Shown here piece after piece: positions 1-5,867 of a stretch of DNA of 7,956 nucleotides. Source of the DNA: an uncultured Eubacteriales bacterium. Its GTDB lineage: Bacteria > Bacillota_A > Clostridia > Lachnospirales > Cellulosilyticaceae. The translations under genes were made by a program, and so were the position numbers. The notes under the pieces are model-generated. The model saw nothing but the letters and a program-made list of their open reading frames with translations. It searched no databases and was not told the DNA's origin. Within the stretch, counting starts at the first letter, position 1, and every line of letters starts with the position of its first letter. The stretch lies in contig USPX01000086.1 of NCBI GenBank assembly GCA_900556665.1, positions 1-7,956 on the forward strand, read 5' to 3'.

Positions 1-14
1 CATTTTATATAGTT

Positions 15-55
15 AAAGGGGCTGCGCACTAATTTCTTAGTGCGACAGCCCCTTT
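15..55. terminator. Strong intrinsic terminator downstream of cls
   Basis: An 18-bp GC-rich hairpin pairs 15-32 with 37-55. It has a 4-nt loop (TTTC, 33-36) and one bulged A at 45. On the minus strand it starts about 9 nt after the cardiolipin synthase stop codon and is followed by TTTAACTATA, so it should end the hydrolase-cls transcript. On the plus strand it is followed by CTTATATTTT, so it may also stop a transcript entering from the left edge. Confidence 0.88.
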
Positions 56-63
56 CTTATATT

Positions 64-1593
64 TTACATCAGTGGTGCAAAGAGACGTAAAATAGTTCTG
101 AGTAATCTTTTTCCCCAACTAATATGAATACAATCTTCTTCTGTAATACATATACACTCATCTAATGTTTTAATATAGTCTTCTTTTATTTGAGCAATTG
201 TTTTTGATTTATATAATAATGCCGCGCATTCAAAGTGTAAGTATAAACTTCTATAATCCATATTTATACTACCAACTACACCAATCTCATCATCACAGAC
301 ATATGTTTTAGCATGAATAAACCCAGGTTTATATTCATATATTTTTACTCCTGCTTCAATAAGTGGTAAGTAATATGCGCGTGTAAGTGTGTGTACGTAC
401 CACTTATCTGGAATATGTGGCGTTATAATTCTTACATCTATCCCACTTTTGGCTGCTAACTCTAGTGCTACCATCATTTCATTATCTACAATTAGGTAAG
501 GTGTGCTAATATACACGTATTCTTTAGCTTTATGCAAAATATTTAGATATACATTTTCACCTACTGTTTCATTATCCAATGGACTATCTCCATATGGTTG
601 TACATATCCATCACTTTCAAAGGGTTCTGGATGATACATATATGGCTTAAATAATGTATAATCCTCTTTTATACCATGATGGAATTCCCACATCTGTAAA
701 AACATTACGGTTAAATTCCACACAGCCTCTCCTTTAAGCATAATCGCCGCATCCTTCCAGTATCCAAAACGCTCATATTTATTAATATATTCATCAGCAA
801 GATTAACCCCACCCATGAAACCAGTATGACCATCTATAACTGTAATCTTTCTATGATCTCGGTTATTCATAATAAGTGATACGACTGGTGCCAACTTATT
901 AAACACCATACATTTAATACCCATTTTTTCAATGCGTTCATTATATTTATAAGGTAATGTTTTTAAACAACCAATATCATCATATATAAGTCGAACATCT
1001 ACCCCTTGTTTTACTTTTTTTTCTAGAATCTCTAATATACCGTCCCACATCACACCTTCACTTATAATAAAATACTCTAGAAAAATAAAGTGTTTCGCTT
1101 TTTCTAATTCTTCGATTAACCTTGTATAAAAATTTTCGCCTGGTGATAAATATTCACTTGTTGTATTTTTATATACTGGAAATAACGAGAAATCCTTAAT
1201 ATATTTCATTTGATTAGCTATGCTTTTATCTTCCCCTTGTATATCTTCAATTATTTTTGGATCCTGTTTCAAAAATTGAATCGTTCTATTATTAATCTCA
1301 TTCAATCCCCTTGTTAACTTTTTATTTGTTTTGGTATTACCTAACAAAATATAAAGAAATCCTCCAAAAACAGGGAATAGTAATATTGGAATTGCCCATG
1401 CTATTTTATAAGAAGAATTTCCTGGCTTACTTATTAAATGCAATAGCACTAGAGCACTTAATAACAGTGATATACCATAGAAATACATAAAATATGTACT
1501 CAGCTTCCAAATAACTGTTATTAAAATACCTAGTTGTAATACAATAAGTAAACCTACTATTACCATTCTGTTAAAGATATTTTTTAACTTCAT
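64..1593 (-). CDS. cls: Cardiolipin synthase (phospholipase D superfamily)
   Basis: This 509-residue membrane enzyme should condense two phosphatidylglycerols into cardiolipin and glycerol at the cytoplasmic membrane. The N-terminus has hydrophobic segments near residues 8-29, 35-54 and 64-85 (the PLDc_N membrane anchor). Two complete HxKxxxxD motifs follow: H247/K249/D254 in DHRKITVIDG, followed by GFMGGVNLADEY, and H427/K429/D434 in HAKTYVCDD, followed by GSINMDYRS. Both half-sites are intact, as transphosphatidylation requires, and the length matches bacterial ClsA/Cls proteins of about 480-515 residues. The ATG is preceded by TAGGAG 8 nt upstream. The first three bases of that ribosome binding site are the stop codon of the upstream hydrolase gene, with only 10 nt between the two frames, so the genes are co-transcribed and probably translationally coupled. 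The HKD pair and anchor are seen in the sequence; the choice of PG as donor is family knowledge. Confidence 0.95.
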   Translation of the reverse strand: MKLKNIFNRMVIVGLLIVLQLGILITVIWKLSTYFMYFYGISLLLSALVLLHLISKPGNSSYKIAWAIPILLFPVFGGFLYILLGNTKTNKKLTRGLNEINNRTIQFLKQDPKIIEDIQGEDKSIANQMKYIKDFSLFPVYKNTTSEYLSPGENFYTRLIEELEKAKHFIFLEYFIISEGVMWDGILEILEKKVKQGVDVRLIYDDIGCLKTLPYKYNERIEKMGIKCMVFNKLAPVVSLIMNNRDHRKITVIDGHTGFMGGVNLADEYINKYERFGYWKDAAIMLKGEAVWNLTVMFLQMWEFHHGIKEDYTLFKPYMYHPEPFESDGYVQPYGDSPLDNETVGENVYLNILHKAKEYVYISTPYLIVDNEMMVALELAAKSGIDVRIITPHIPDKWYVHTLTRAYYLPLIEAGVKIYEYKPGFIHAKTYVCDDEIGVVGSINMDYRSLYLHFECAALLYKSKTIAQIKEDYIKTLDECICITEEDCIHISWGKRLLRTILRLFAPLM

Positions 1594-1603
1594 TTACTAT
1601 CTC

Positions 1604-2440
1604 CTAAATTAAATCTTTATTATCAAATATAAATCTAATCGTATGTTGAATCCATTCACTAGACATATGTTCTTCTCCAAATTCTCTTTGTACATCTACT
1701 AAATGGTTTCCTAATGATAACCCATGCCCCCCTCTTCTATAGATATGAACTTCTGTCGGAATCCCTTTTGTAATTAATTCATTTGCAAAAAGTATTGTAT
1801 TTTGTACTGGTACCAGCCCATCTTCATATGTATGCCAAATGAATGTAGGTGGTACATCTTTTGTTACCTGTTTTTCAAGAGATACAAGTTCTATATTCTC
1901 TTGTGTTTGATTTTCTCCTAAAAGTGCCTCAAATGATTCTCGATGTGCATATACACCACTTGTTATTACTGGATAAGAAAGTATTAGCATATTGGGCTTT
2001 ACTAAATTCCTATTCTTATTTATATATGCATCTAATATAGGGTTATTCCAAAATACTCCTACACTTGCACATAAATGTCCACCTGCTGAAAAACCACATA
2101 CTACAATATTATTCGTATCAATATCCCACTCATTAGCATGTTCTCTAATATAACTTATAGATTCTAACGCCTCACATAAAGCTTGTGGAAATCTAGCTGG
2201 TGCTATGCTATATCTTAAAACAAATGCACATATACCTTTACTCAAAAATTCTAATGCAATAGGTTCAGCCTCTCTATCAGATGTATATTCATACCCTCCA
2301 CCTGGTAAAATGAGCACAGCTGGTCGCACTCTTTGTTTCTCATTTTGCATAATATTATCAGGTACATAACCTGTCAAAATAGCTTCATAATCGGATTTTC
2401 CTTTAGTCATCACATCTATTGGTACTTCAAAATATTTCAT
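1604..2440 (-). CDS. Alpha/beta-hydrolase, carbohydrate-esterase or lipase-like
   Basis: This 278-residue soluble protein has no signal peptide. It has the core of the BD-FAE/Abhydrolase_3-type esterases: an oxyanion-hole loop LPGGGYEYTS (G47-G49), a nucleophile elbow GFSAGGH (Ser118), a likely acid Asp207 in TYEDGLVP, and His239 in GGHGLSLG. Related proteins include intracellular acetyl-xylan or acetylated-oligosaccharide esterases and general short-chain esterases. The sequence does not fix the substrate, and deacetylation of imported oligosaccharides is only a suggestion. The ATG follows GGGGAG about 8 nt upstream. It is the first gene of a two-gene operon with cls. Nothing in its chemistry obviously links it to cardiolipin, so the pairing may be accidental. 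The catalytic triad is complete and the length is normal for the family. Confidence 0.88.
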   Translation of the reverse strand: MKYFEVPIDVMTKGKSDYEAILTGYVPDNIMQNEKQRVRPAVLILPGGGYEYTSDREAEPIALEFLSKGICAFVLRYSIAPARFPQALCEALESISYIREHANEWDIDTNNIVVCGFSAGGHLCASVGVFWNNPILDAYINKNRNLVKPNMLILSYPVITSGVYAHRESFEALLGENQTQENIELVSLEKQVTKDVPPTFIWHTYEDGLVPVQNTILFANELITKGIPTEVHIYRRGGHGLSLGNHLVDVQREFGEEHMSSEWIQHTIRFIFDNKDLI

Positions 2441-2519
2441 AACAATTCTCCCCTTTATAATTTATTATTCTGTCTTTGAACTTAAAATAATTCACCCTCC
2501 TAATAAATTACTTTAAGCA

Positions 2520-2546
2520 ATATCTACTAAATACTTAGTTAGATAT
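2520..2546. promoter_or_regulatory. Stem-loop palindrome in the hydrolase leader
   Basis: An inverted repeat pairs 2520-2530 with 2535-2546. It has 11 bp, a 4-nt loop and a single bulged base (TATCTACTAA against TTAGTTAGATA). It lies in the divergent hydrolase/argC region and would be in the 5' leader of the minus-strand operon if that operon starts near 2553. It could be an operator or an mRNA leader hairpin. It has no T-tract on either side, so a terminator is unlikely. Confidence 0.35.
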
Positions 2547-2554
2547 TCCTATGT

Positions 2555-2569
2555 ATGTTAGTATAACAT
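2555..2569 (-). promoter_or_regulatory. Palindromic operator candidate over an extended -10 for the hydrolase-cls operon
   Basis: ATGTTA-GTA-TAACAT is a perfect 6-bp inverted repeat with a 3-bp spacer. On the minus strand it contains TGTTATACT, which fits an extended -10 (TG-N-TATACT). No good -35 hexamer lies 17 bp upstream. A start here would give the hydrolase mRNA a leader of roughly 110 nt. A repressor bound to the repeat would block this promoter. The regulator is unknown. Confidence 0.4.
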
Positions 2570-2597
2570 TACACCGTAATAATTTTATATATTATTA

Positions 2598-2626
2598 TTG
2601 AATTTTAAATCTTTTCAAATTATAAT
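2598..2626 (+). promoter_or_regulatory. Sigma-A-type promoter of argC
   Basis: The -35 hexamer TTGAAT (2598-2603) and the -10 hexamer TATAAT (2621-2626) are separated by exactly 17 bp. This is the best vegetative promoter in the window. Transcription should start near 2633, giving a leader of about 40 nt before the argC ATG at 2673. Confidence 0.8.
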
Positions 2627-2641
2627 GTATAATTATACAAT
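2624..2641. promoter_or_regulatory. Putative ARG box (ArgR/AhrC operator)
   Basis: The core TGTATAATTATACA (2626-2639) is a perfect 14-bp palindrome and fits the ARG-box pattern TGNAT-WWWW-ATNCA at every position. It overlaps the end of the argC -10 and covers the expected transcription start, the right position for arginine-dependent repression. A second box, which ArgR often uses, is not evident nearby. AT-rich palindromes can arise by chance in this background, so the position is the strongest argument. Confidence 0.6.
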
Positions 2642-2672
2642 CACTAAATTTTTATTCAAAGGAGCTAATACT

Positions 2673-3644
2673 ATGTCTACTAAAAAGTTTAACATTTATG
2701 TTGATGGTCAAGCTGGGACAACTGGACTAAGAATTAATGAACGTTTAGTTAATCATCCCTATGTTAATATACTAAAAATAGATGAAGATAAAAGAAAGGA
2801 TTATGATACACGTAAACAGCTCATTAATTCAGCAGATATCGTATTTTTATGCCTACCAGATGCAGCCTCTATAGAAGCCGTTTCTATGATTAATCCTGAT
2901 AATAAACATACTAAAATCATTGATGCTAGTACTGCTCACCGTACAAATCCTAATTGGACTTATGGTATTCCAGAATTAACACCAACAGCACGTCAAGAAA
3001 TTGCTAATTCTATGCGTACAGCTGTTCCTGGTTGCTATGCTAGTGCATTTATTCTTCCTATGTATCCTTTAGTAAACGGTGGAATCATTCCAAAAGATTA
3101 TCCTGTAACGGCTCACGGTATTTCTGGTTATAGTGGGGCTGGCAAATCTGCAATTGCTGAATACAATGATCCTGATCGTTCAAACTTATTCCCTACATAC
3201 GACACACCACGCCACTACGCCCTCGGACTTCATCATAAACACATTCCAGAAATGCAGCAAAAAGTAGGTCTTACTTATGCGCCTATCTTTTCACCAATTA
3301 TCGCTGACTATTACGAAGGTCTTGAAGTTGCTATTCAACTCCACACAAGACTGTTAAGCAAAAAGGTAACACCTGCTGATGTTCATAAATACTTAAGCGG
3401 TTACTATGCTAATCAAAATTTCGTAAAAGTAATGCCATTTAATCCAACTCAATGTTTAGACTCAAACTTCTTCAATCCAATTGCTTGTAACAATACAAAT
3501 AAAGCCGAAATCTTCGTATTTGGAAACGATGATCAAATCATGATTATTACCCGCTTAGATAACCTCGGAAAAGGCGCTTCTGGTGCAGCCGTACAAAATA
3601 TGAATATCATGCTCGGCCTCGACGAAACCCTCACCCTCATCTAG
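2673..3644 (+). CDS. argC: N-acetyl-gamma-glutamyl-phosphate reductase, type 2
   Basis: This cytoplasmic enzyme of 323 residues catalyses the NADPH-dependent reduction of N-acetylglutamyl-5-phosphate to the semialdehyde, the third step of arginine (ornithine) biosynthesis. The N-terminal Rossmann segment has DGQAGTTGLR (residues 11-20). The active-site cysteine is C121 in AVPGCYAS, and H190 in HHKHIPEM is the likely catalytic base. The VDGQAGTTG start and the length of about 310-325 residues are typical of the shorter type 2 ArgC rather than type 1 (about 345). An in-frame ATG at 2598 would add 25 residues, but it coincides with the -35 box. The ATG at 2673 has AAAGGAG 8 nt upstream and begins at the conserved fold, so it is the true start. 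No other arg gene is in the window, so this is a single-gene unit that the putative ARG box would control. Confidence 0.95.
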   Translation: MSTKKFNIYVDGQAGTTGLRINERLVNHPYVNILKIDEDKRKDYDTRKQLINSADIVFLCLPDAASIEAVSMINPDNKHTKIIDASTAHRTNPNWTYGIPELTPTARQEIANSMRTAVPGCYASAFILPMYPLVNGGIIPKDYPVTAHGISGYSGAGKSAIAEYNDPDRSNLFPTYDTPRHYALGLHHKHIPEMQQKVGLTYAPIFSPIIADYYEGLEVAIQLHTRLLSKKVTPADVHKYLSGYYANQNFVKVMPFNPTQCLDSNFFNPIACNNTNKAEIFVFGNDDQIMIITRLDNLGKGASGAAVQNMNIMLGLDETLTLI

Positions 3645-3649
3645 TACTA

Positions 3650-3664
3650 TTTGGGGACAGGTCT
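3650..3664 (+). repeat. 15-bp dispersed repeat, copy 1 (TTTGGGGACAGGTCT)
   Basis: This is an exact match to two other copies, at 4900-4914 and 6657-6671, which lie in the opposite orientation. It lies 5 nt after the argC stop codon and 5 nt before the convergent terminator hairpin. The GC-rich core stands out from the AT-rich surroundings. Sequences of this kind (GGGGACAGGTC) resemble, from memory, short REP-like elements near Y1/RayT transposases, but no transposase is in the window. Confidence 0.8.
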
Positions 3665-3669
3665 ACAAC

Positions 3670-3726
3670 TTCTAATATAAAAAGAACGTACTAACTAAAA
3701 ATTAGTACGTTCTTTTTATATTAGAA
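3670..3726. terminator. Bidirectional terminator between argC and the aquaporin
   Basis: A 25-bp perfect stem (3670-3694 with 3702-3726) has a 7-nt loop (CTAAAAA). The central part, AAAGAACGTACTAA and its complement, is followed by T-runs on both strands, so it can end argC on plus and the aquaporin gene on minus. The stem is unusually long for a plain terminator because the flanking AT-rich arms (TTCTAATATAA) also pair perfectly. Confidence 0.88.
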
Positions 3727-3753
3727 AGTTTATCTTTATATAACTAATTCCTG

Positions 3754-4440
3754 CTATATGGTTAATTCCTTAGTCATAAAGTTCCAAAAGACTGCAGCTA
3801 CTGCTGCTCCTGCAAATGGTGCTATAATAAATACCCATACTTGCCTTAGTGCTATACCACCTAAATATACTGCTGGCGCCAAACTACGTGCTGGATTAAT
3901 ACTTCCCCCTGTTAATGGAATGGCTACAATGTATATTGCCACTAATGTTAATCCTATTATAATCCCACCTAAATGATTTGTTCGATCATATGATAGAACC
4001 CCTAATAATGCAATTACATATACAAACGTAAAAATAAACTCTACTATTAATGCACCTAATAAGCCTAAACCTGCAGTAGATGCTGGGCCATATCCATTCT
4101 GTCCTAACCCAATCTCAGTAGCTGTACCTAGATTAGTAGATAAATTAATAATGCTCACTAACACACCACTAGCTAAAATCCCTCCAACAAACTGACATAT
4201 ACTATAAATAAAAAAATCTCTTAGTGATAAATTTCCTGTCATATACATTGCTAATGATACAGCTGGATTAATATGACATCCTGAAATATTGCCAATTGCA
4301 TATGCCATAGCTATAAATGAAAATCCAAATGCAATTGCAATTCCTAAATTTCCTAAACTTCCCCCTTGAATTACTATACTTCCACACCCAAATAATACAA
4401 GTACAAACGTCCCTATCATTTCACTTATATACCTTCTCAT
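3754..4440 (-). CDS. Aquaporin, MIP family, AqpZ-like with unusual filter
   Basis: This 228-residue channel has six predicted membrane helices and two NPA half-helices: N58-P59-A60 in CHINPAVS and N182-P183-A184-R185 in SINPARS. The length and the short loop before the second NPA favour the water-channel branch over GlpF, which is about 260-280 residues with an extra loop. Counting from the NPA asparagines as in E. coli AqpZ, the aromatic/arginine filter is F38, Y170, G179, R185, compared with F, H, T, R in AqpZ. The Y-G pair fits neither classical AqpZ nor GlpF, so solute selectivity is uncertain. The ATG has AAGGAGG (4453-4459) 12 nt upstream, which is long, but no better start exists and MRRYISEMIGTF matches family N-termini. 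It is downstream of the 11-residue-repeat gene on the same strand, behind a possible terminator hairpin. No convincing promoter was found in the 129-bp gap. Confidence 0.9.
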   Translation of the reverse strand: MRRYISEMIGTFVLVLFGCGSIVIQGGSLGNLGIAIAFGFSFIAMAYAIGNISGCHINPAVSLAMYMTGNLSLRDFFIYSICQFVGGILASGVLVSIINLSTNLGTATEIGLGQNGYGPASTAGLGLLGALIVEFIFTFVYVIALLGVLSYDRTNHLGGIIIGLTLVAIYIVAIPLTGGSINPARSLAPAVYLGGIALRQVWVFIIAPFAGAAVAAVFWNFMTKELTI

Positions 4441-4500
4441 AAAAATAGCTAGCCTCCTTATGGCTGATTTATTTTACCTTGTTAAATTATTAAAAATTAA

Positions 4501-4554
4501 AGCATAATCACTTTATAAATCTATTTTTATAAATTTATTTTTCATGACTATGCT
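4501..4554 (-). terminator. Possible terminator after the small repeat protein gene
   Basis: AGCATAATCA (4501-4510) and TGACTATGCT (4545-4554) pair over 10 bp. The one mismatch on plus becomes a G-U pair in the minus-strand RNA. That arm is followed on minus by TTAATTTTT, as in an intrinsic terminator. The loop is long (34 nt) and AT-rich, with ATTTATAAA twice, so the hairpin is weak. It may attenuate read-through into the aquaporin gene. Confidence 0.45.
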
Positions 4555-4569
4555 CCGAGCTATTTTAAA

Positions 4570-4833
4570 TTATTTATTTTTCATTTTATCTTCTAGTTTT
4601 TCCATACCTTTAATTGTTTTGTGAAGTACGTTTTGAGTTTCTTTTTTTAATGCTTTAGCTCCTTCAGCAGCTTTAGCACTTAAATATTCTGTTCCCTCTA
4701 TTGCTTTGTACCCTAATTCTTGCATGCCATCTAATGCCTTATAGCTTAAATCCTCTGCATCATCCATTACTTTATGTGTAAATCCCTCAATTTGATTCTT
4801 ATACTTTTCAAAATTCCCATTATTATTTTGCAT
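4570..4833 (-). CDS. Small protein with 11-residue amphipathic helix repeats
   Basis: This 87-residue protein belongs to no family I recognise. From residue 21 to 64 it consists of four contiguous 11-residue units: K21-Y31, K32-Y42, K43-A53 and K54-K64. Their pattern is roughly K-A-[ILM]-[DE]-G-x-[EQ]-x-L-x-[YA]. After a 7-residue insert a fifth unit follows at K72-D82. It has no signal peptide, cysteine or membrane segment, and is rich in Lys and Glu. Eleven-residue periodicity gives a long amphipathic helix of the kind seen in LEA group 3, apolipoprotein and lipid-surface proteins. A stress-protective or membrane-surface role is therefore possible but is inference. A GTG three codons upstream is in frame but overlaps the ribosome binding site AAGAGGT (4841-4847). 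The ATG at 4833 is 7 nt from that site and is preferred. The gene lies 62 bp after the DUF1294 gene and may be co-transcribed with it. Confidence 0.75.
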   Translation of the reverse strand: MQNNNGNFEKYKNQIEGFTHKVMDDAEDLSYKALDGMQELGYKAIEGTEYLSAKAAEGAKALKKETQNVLHKTIKGMEKLEDKMKNK

Positions 4834-4840
4834 AGTAATC

Positions 4841-4847
4841 ACCTCTT
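4841..4847 (-). promoter_or_regulatory. Ribosome binding site that sets the start of the repeat protein
   Basis: AAGAGGT on the minus strand sits 7 nt before the ATG at 4833-4831 and overlaps the alternative in-frame GTG at 4842-4840. This excludes the GTG as the start codon. Confidence 0.7.
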
Positions 4848-4895
4848 AGGATTATTATTTACCACTTTATATTTTGTATGCATTAAACAACAGTT

Positions 4896-5204
4896 TTACA
4901 GACCTGTCCCCAAAACTTCTAAAGCCCCTAATTCCCATAAATATTTATATAAAAATACGATCAGTATACATTGGATAATTAAAATAAGAGGCATACCATA
5001 TTTAAAATACCAATGTTTTGTCTTATGACGAAACTTTTTCATTCCTAATATACTTCCAATAGAACCACCTAAAATAGCTAATAGAAATAATGTTTTTTCT
5101 GAGATACGGTACTGATGTTTGATTGCCTTCTTCTTATCTAACCACATTGATAAGAAGCCTATTAAATTAATAATAACAATATAAATAAGTATTATTTTAC
5201 CCAT
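4896..5204 (-). CDS. DUF1294 family small membrane protein
   Basis: This 102-residue protein has the DUF1294 layout: a first membrane helix (about 4-21), then the cytoplasmic D23-K24-K25-A27 and RISEKTL stretch, a second hydrophobic segment LFLLAILGGSIGSILGM (39-55), the conserved FRHKTKHWYFKYGMP (58-72), and a last helix (72-88). The family is widespread in bacteria and its function is unknown. The ATG has AAAGGAG a few nt upstream, and a plausible promoter lies at 5256-5284. The C-terminus is odd. Family members normally end soon after the last helix, near residue 88, but here about 14 residues follow. The last codons and the approach to the stop are formed by the dispersed 15-bp repeat (4900-4914), giving the tail VLGTGL. 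This suggests that repeat insertion replaced the original end of the gene. The helices and conserved motif are seen directly; the family name is from recognition. Confidence 0.88.
   Translation of the reverse strand: MGKIILIYIVIINLIGFLSMWLDKKKAIKHQYRISEKTLFLLAILGGSIGSILGMKKFRHKTKHWYFKYGMPLILIIQCILIVFLYKYLWELGALEVLGTGL
4900..4914 (-). repeat. 15-bp dispersed repeat, copy 2, inside the DUF1294 gene end
   Basis: TTTGGGGACAGGTCT on the minus strand is identical to copies 1 and 3. It is read in frame as part of the last codons of the DUF1294 gene, just before the stop codon. Unlike the other two copies, it has no terminator hairpin beside it. Confidence 0.8.
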
Positions 5205-5255
5205 TACTTTCTCCTTTATTTAATATTACTATGCCCTTCCTTCTAAACTTAAAAT

Positions 5256-5284
5256 ATATTATTAAACATTTCAACCTTATACAA
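5256..5284 (-). promoter_or_regulatory. Putative promoter of the DUF1294 gene
   Basis: On the minus strand TTGTAT (5284-5279) and TAATAT (5261-5256) are spaced by exactly 17 bp. The predicted start is near 5249, giving a leader of about 45 nt. It is back-to-back with the plus-strand promoter at 5313-5341. Confidence 0.5.
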
Positions 5285-5312
5285 GAATTAAAAAAGATTA
5301 ATTTTTATATCC

Positions 5313-5341
5313 TTTACATCATATATATTAGAGTGTATTAA
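5313..5341 (+). promoter_or_regulatory. Putative promoter of the DUF4190-like gene
   Basis: TTTACA (5313-5318) and TATTAA (5336-5341) are separated by 17 bp. The predicted start is close to 5348, just before the AAGGAGG ribosome binding site (5352-5358), so the leader would be short. Confidence 0.5.
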
Positions 5342-5366
5342 ACATCTTATTAAGGAGGTACTCATA

Positions 5367-5609
5367 ATGGGAGTTGCTGCACTAGTATTAGGTATCATCT
5401 CTATTCTTATCGGCATTTTTACAGGTGGCGTATTTGGTTGGCTCGGTGCTATATTAGGCGTTCTTGGAATCATTCTCGGTTCACTTGCTAGAAGTTCCAA
5501 TGCTTCAAATACCTCAATTGCTACTGCTGGTCTTATCTGCTCAATTATCGGTACTGGTCTTTGTTTATTACTCTACATCGCTTGCGTTGCTTGTATTAGT
5601 GGACTTTAA
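5367..5609 (+). CDS. DUF4190-like two-helix membrane protein
   Basis: This 80-residue Gly/Ile/Leu-rich protein has two hydrophobic segments: residues 2-40 (VAALVLGIISILIGIFTGG and on to GVLGIILGSLA) and residues 50-78 (IATAGLICSIIGTGLCLLLY). A polar linker RSSNASNTS joins them. The ALVLGIISI ... LGVLGIILGSLA ... ATAGLICSIIG pattern is that of DUF4190 and similar glycine-zipper membrane proteins, whose function is unknown. Larger members carry extra N-terminal cytoplasmic regions, and this one is just the membrane module. Four Cys residues occur in the second helix and the C-terminal tail (C58, C66, C72, C75). AAGGAGG stands 8 nt before the ATG, the best ribosome binding site in the window, so translation should be strong. 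It appears to be a single-gene unit, divergent from the DUF1294 gene, with a hairpin about 110 bp downstream. Confidence 0.82.
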   Translation: MGVAALVLGIISILIGIFTGGVFGWLGAILGVLGIILGSLARSSNASNTSIATAGLICSIIGTGLCLLLYIACVACISGL

Positions 5610-5697
5610 ATCTTCTACAATTAACTCATAATCTAATTAAATAATTACGCTACTATAATCTATATGTGTATATTCATATATCATAAACTAATCATTA

Positions 5698-5743
5698 ATA
5701 AAATGAGATAAATACCTATTATAAAATGAGATAAATACCTATT
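5698..5743. repeat. Exact tandem duplication of a 23-bp unit
   Basis: The units at 5698-5720 and 5721-5743 are identical. Each begins ATAAAATGAGATAAAT and ends ACCTATT. The first 16 bases of either unit are complementary to 5750-5765, so the duplication created two alternative left arms for one hairpin. Confidence 0.9.
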
Positions 5744-5765
5744 TATAATATTTATCTCATTTTAT
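5721..5765 (+). terminator. Hairpin with duplicated left arm, probable terminator
   Basis: A 17-bp AT-rich stem pairs 5721-5737 with 5749-5765 across an 11-nt loop. The upstream copy of the unit (5698-5713) could pair with the same right arm. A TTTTT run occurs 6 nt after the stem. It probably ends the DUF4190-like transcript 110-150 nt past its stop codon, though a minus-direction role is equally possible by symmetry. The remaining sequence of the 5610-5867 gap shows no gene. Confidence 0.6.
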
Positions 5766-5800
5766 ATACCCTTTTTCTGTTCCACAACAATCTGGCTCAA

Positions 5801-5812
5801 TAATCTAGATTA
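5801..5812. promoter_or_regulatory. 12-bp perfect palindrome upstream of the lgt homologue
   Basis: TAATCTAGATTA lies 56 bp before the Lgt-family ATG, in a stretch where I cannot place a good promoter. It could be an operator, but a 12-bp AT-rich palindrome is weak evidence alone. Confidence 0.25.
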
Positions 5813-5867
5813 CACTACATACTAAAGCCGTCTTTATATCAGGCTTTTACACAAAGGGGGCTTCTTC

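Noticed and set aside
1849..2040. Plus-strand open frame of 63 residues
   Set aside because: It is antisense to the hydrolase core, has no ribosome binding site, and the minus-strand frame has a complete catalytic triad.
2450..2475. TATAAA as a -10 for the hydrolase gene
   Set aside because: It abuts the ribosome binding site, so transcription would begin at or after that site.
2493..2502. Shine-Dalgarno-like AGGAGGGTG on the minus strand in the hydrolase leader
   Set aside because: No ATG, GTG or TTG at a suitable distance opens more than a few codons, and it is out of frame with the hydrolase.
2598..2672. Longer argC form starting at 2598
   Set aside because: The ATG coincides with the argC -35 hexamer, has no ribosome binding site, and adds residues absent from the family.
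3758..3976. Plus-strand open frame of 72 residues
   Set aside because: It is antisense to the aquaporin second NPA region, with no start signals.
4774..5028. Plus-strand open frame of 84 residues
   Set aside because: It is antisense to two supported minus-strand genes and spans their gap, with no ribosome binding site.
5288..5500. Minus-strand open frame of 70 residues
   Set aside because: It is antisense to the DUF4190-like gene, which has a strong ribosome binding site and promoter. The Pro-rich product is typical of a shadow frame.
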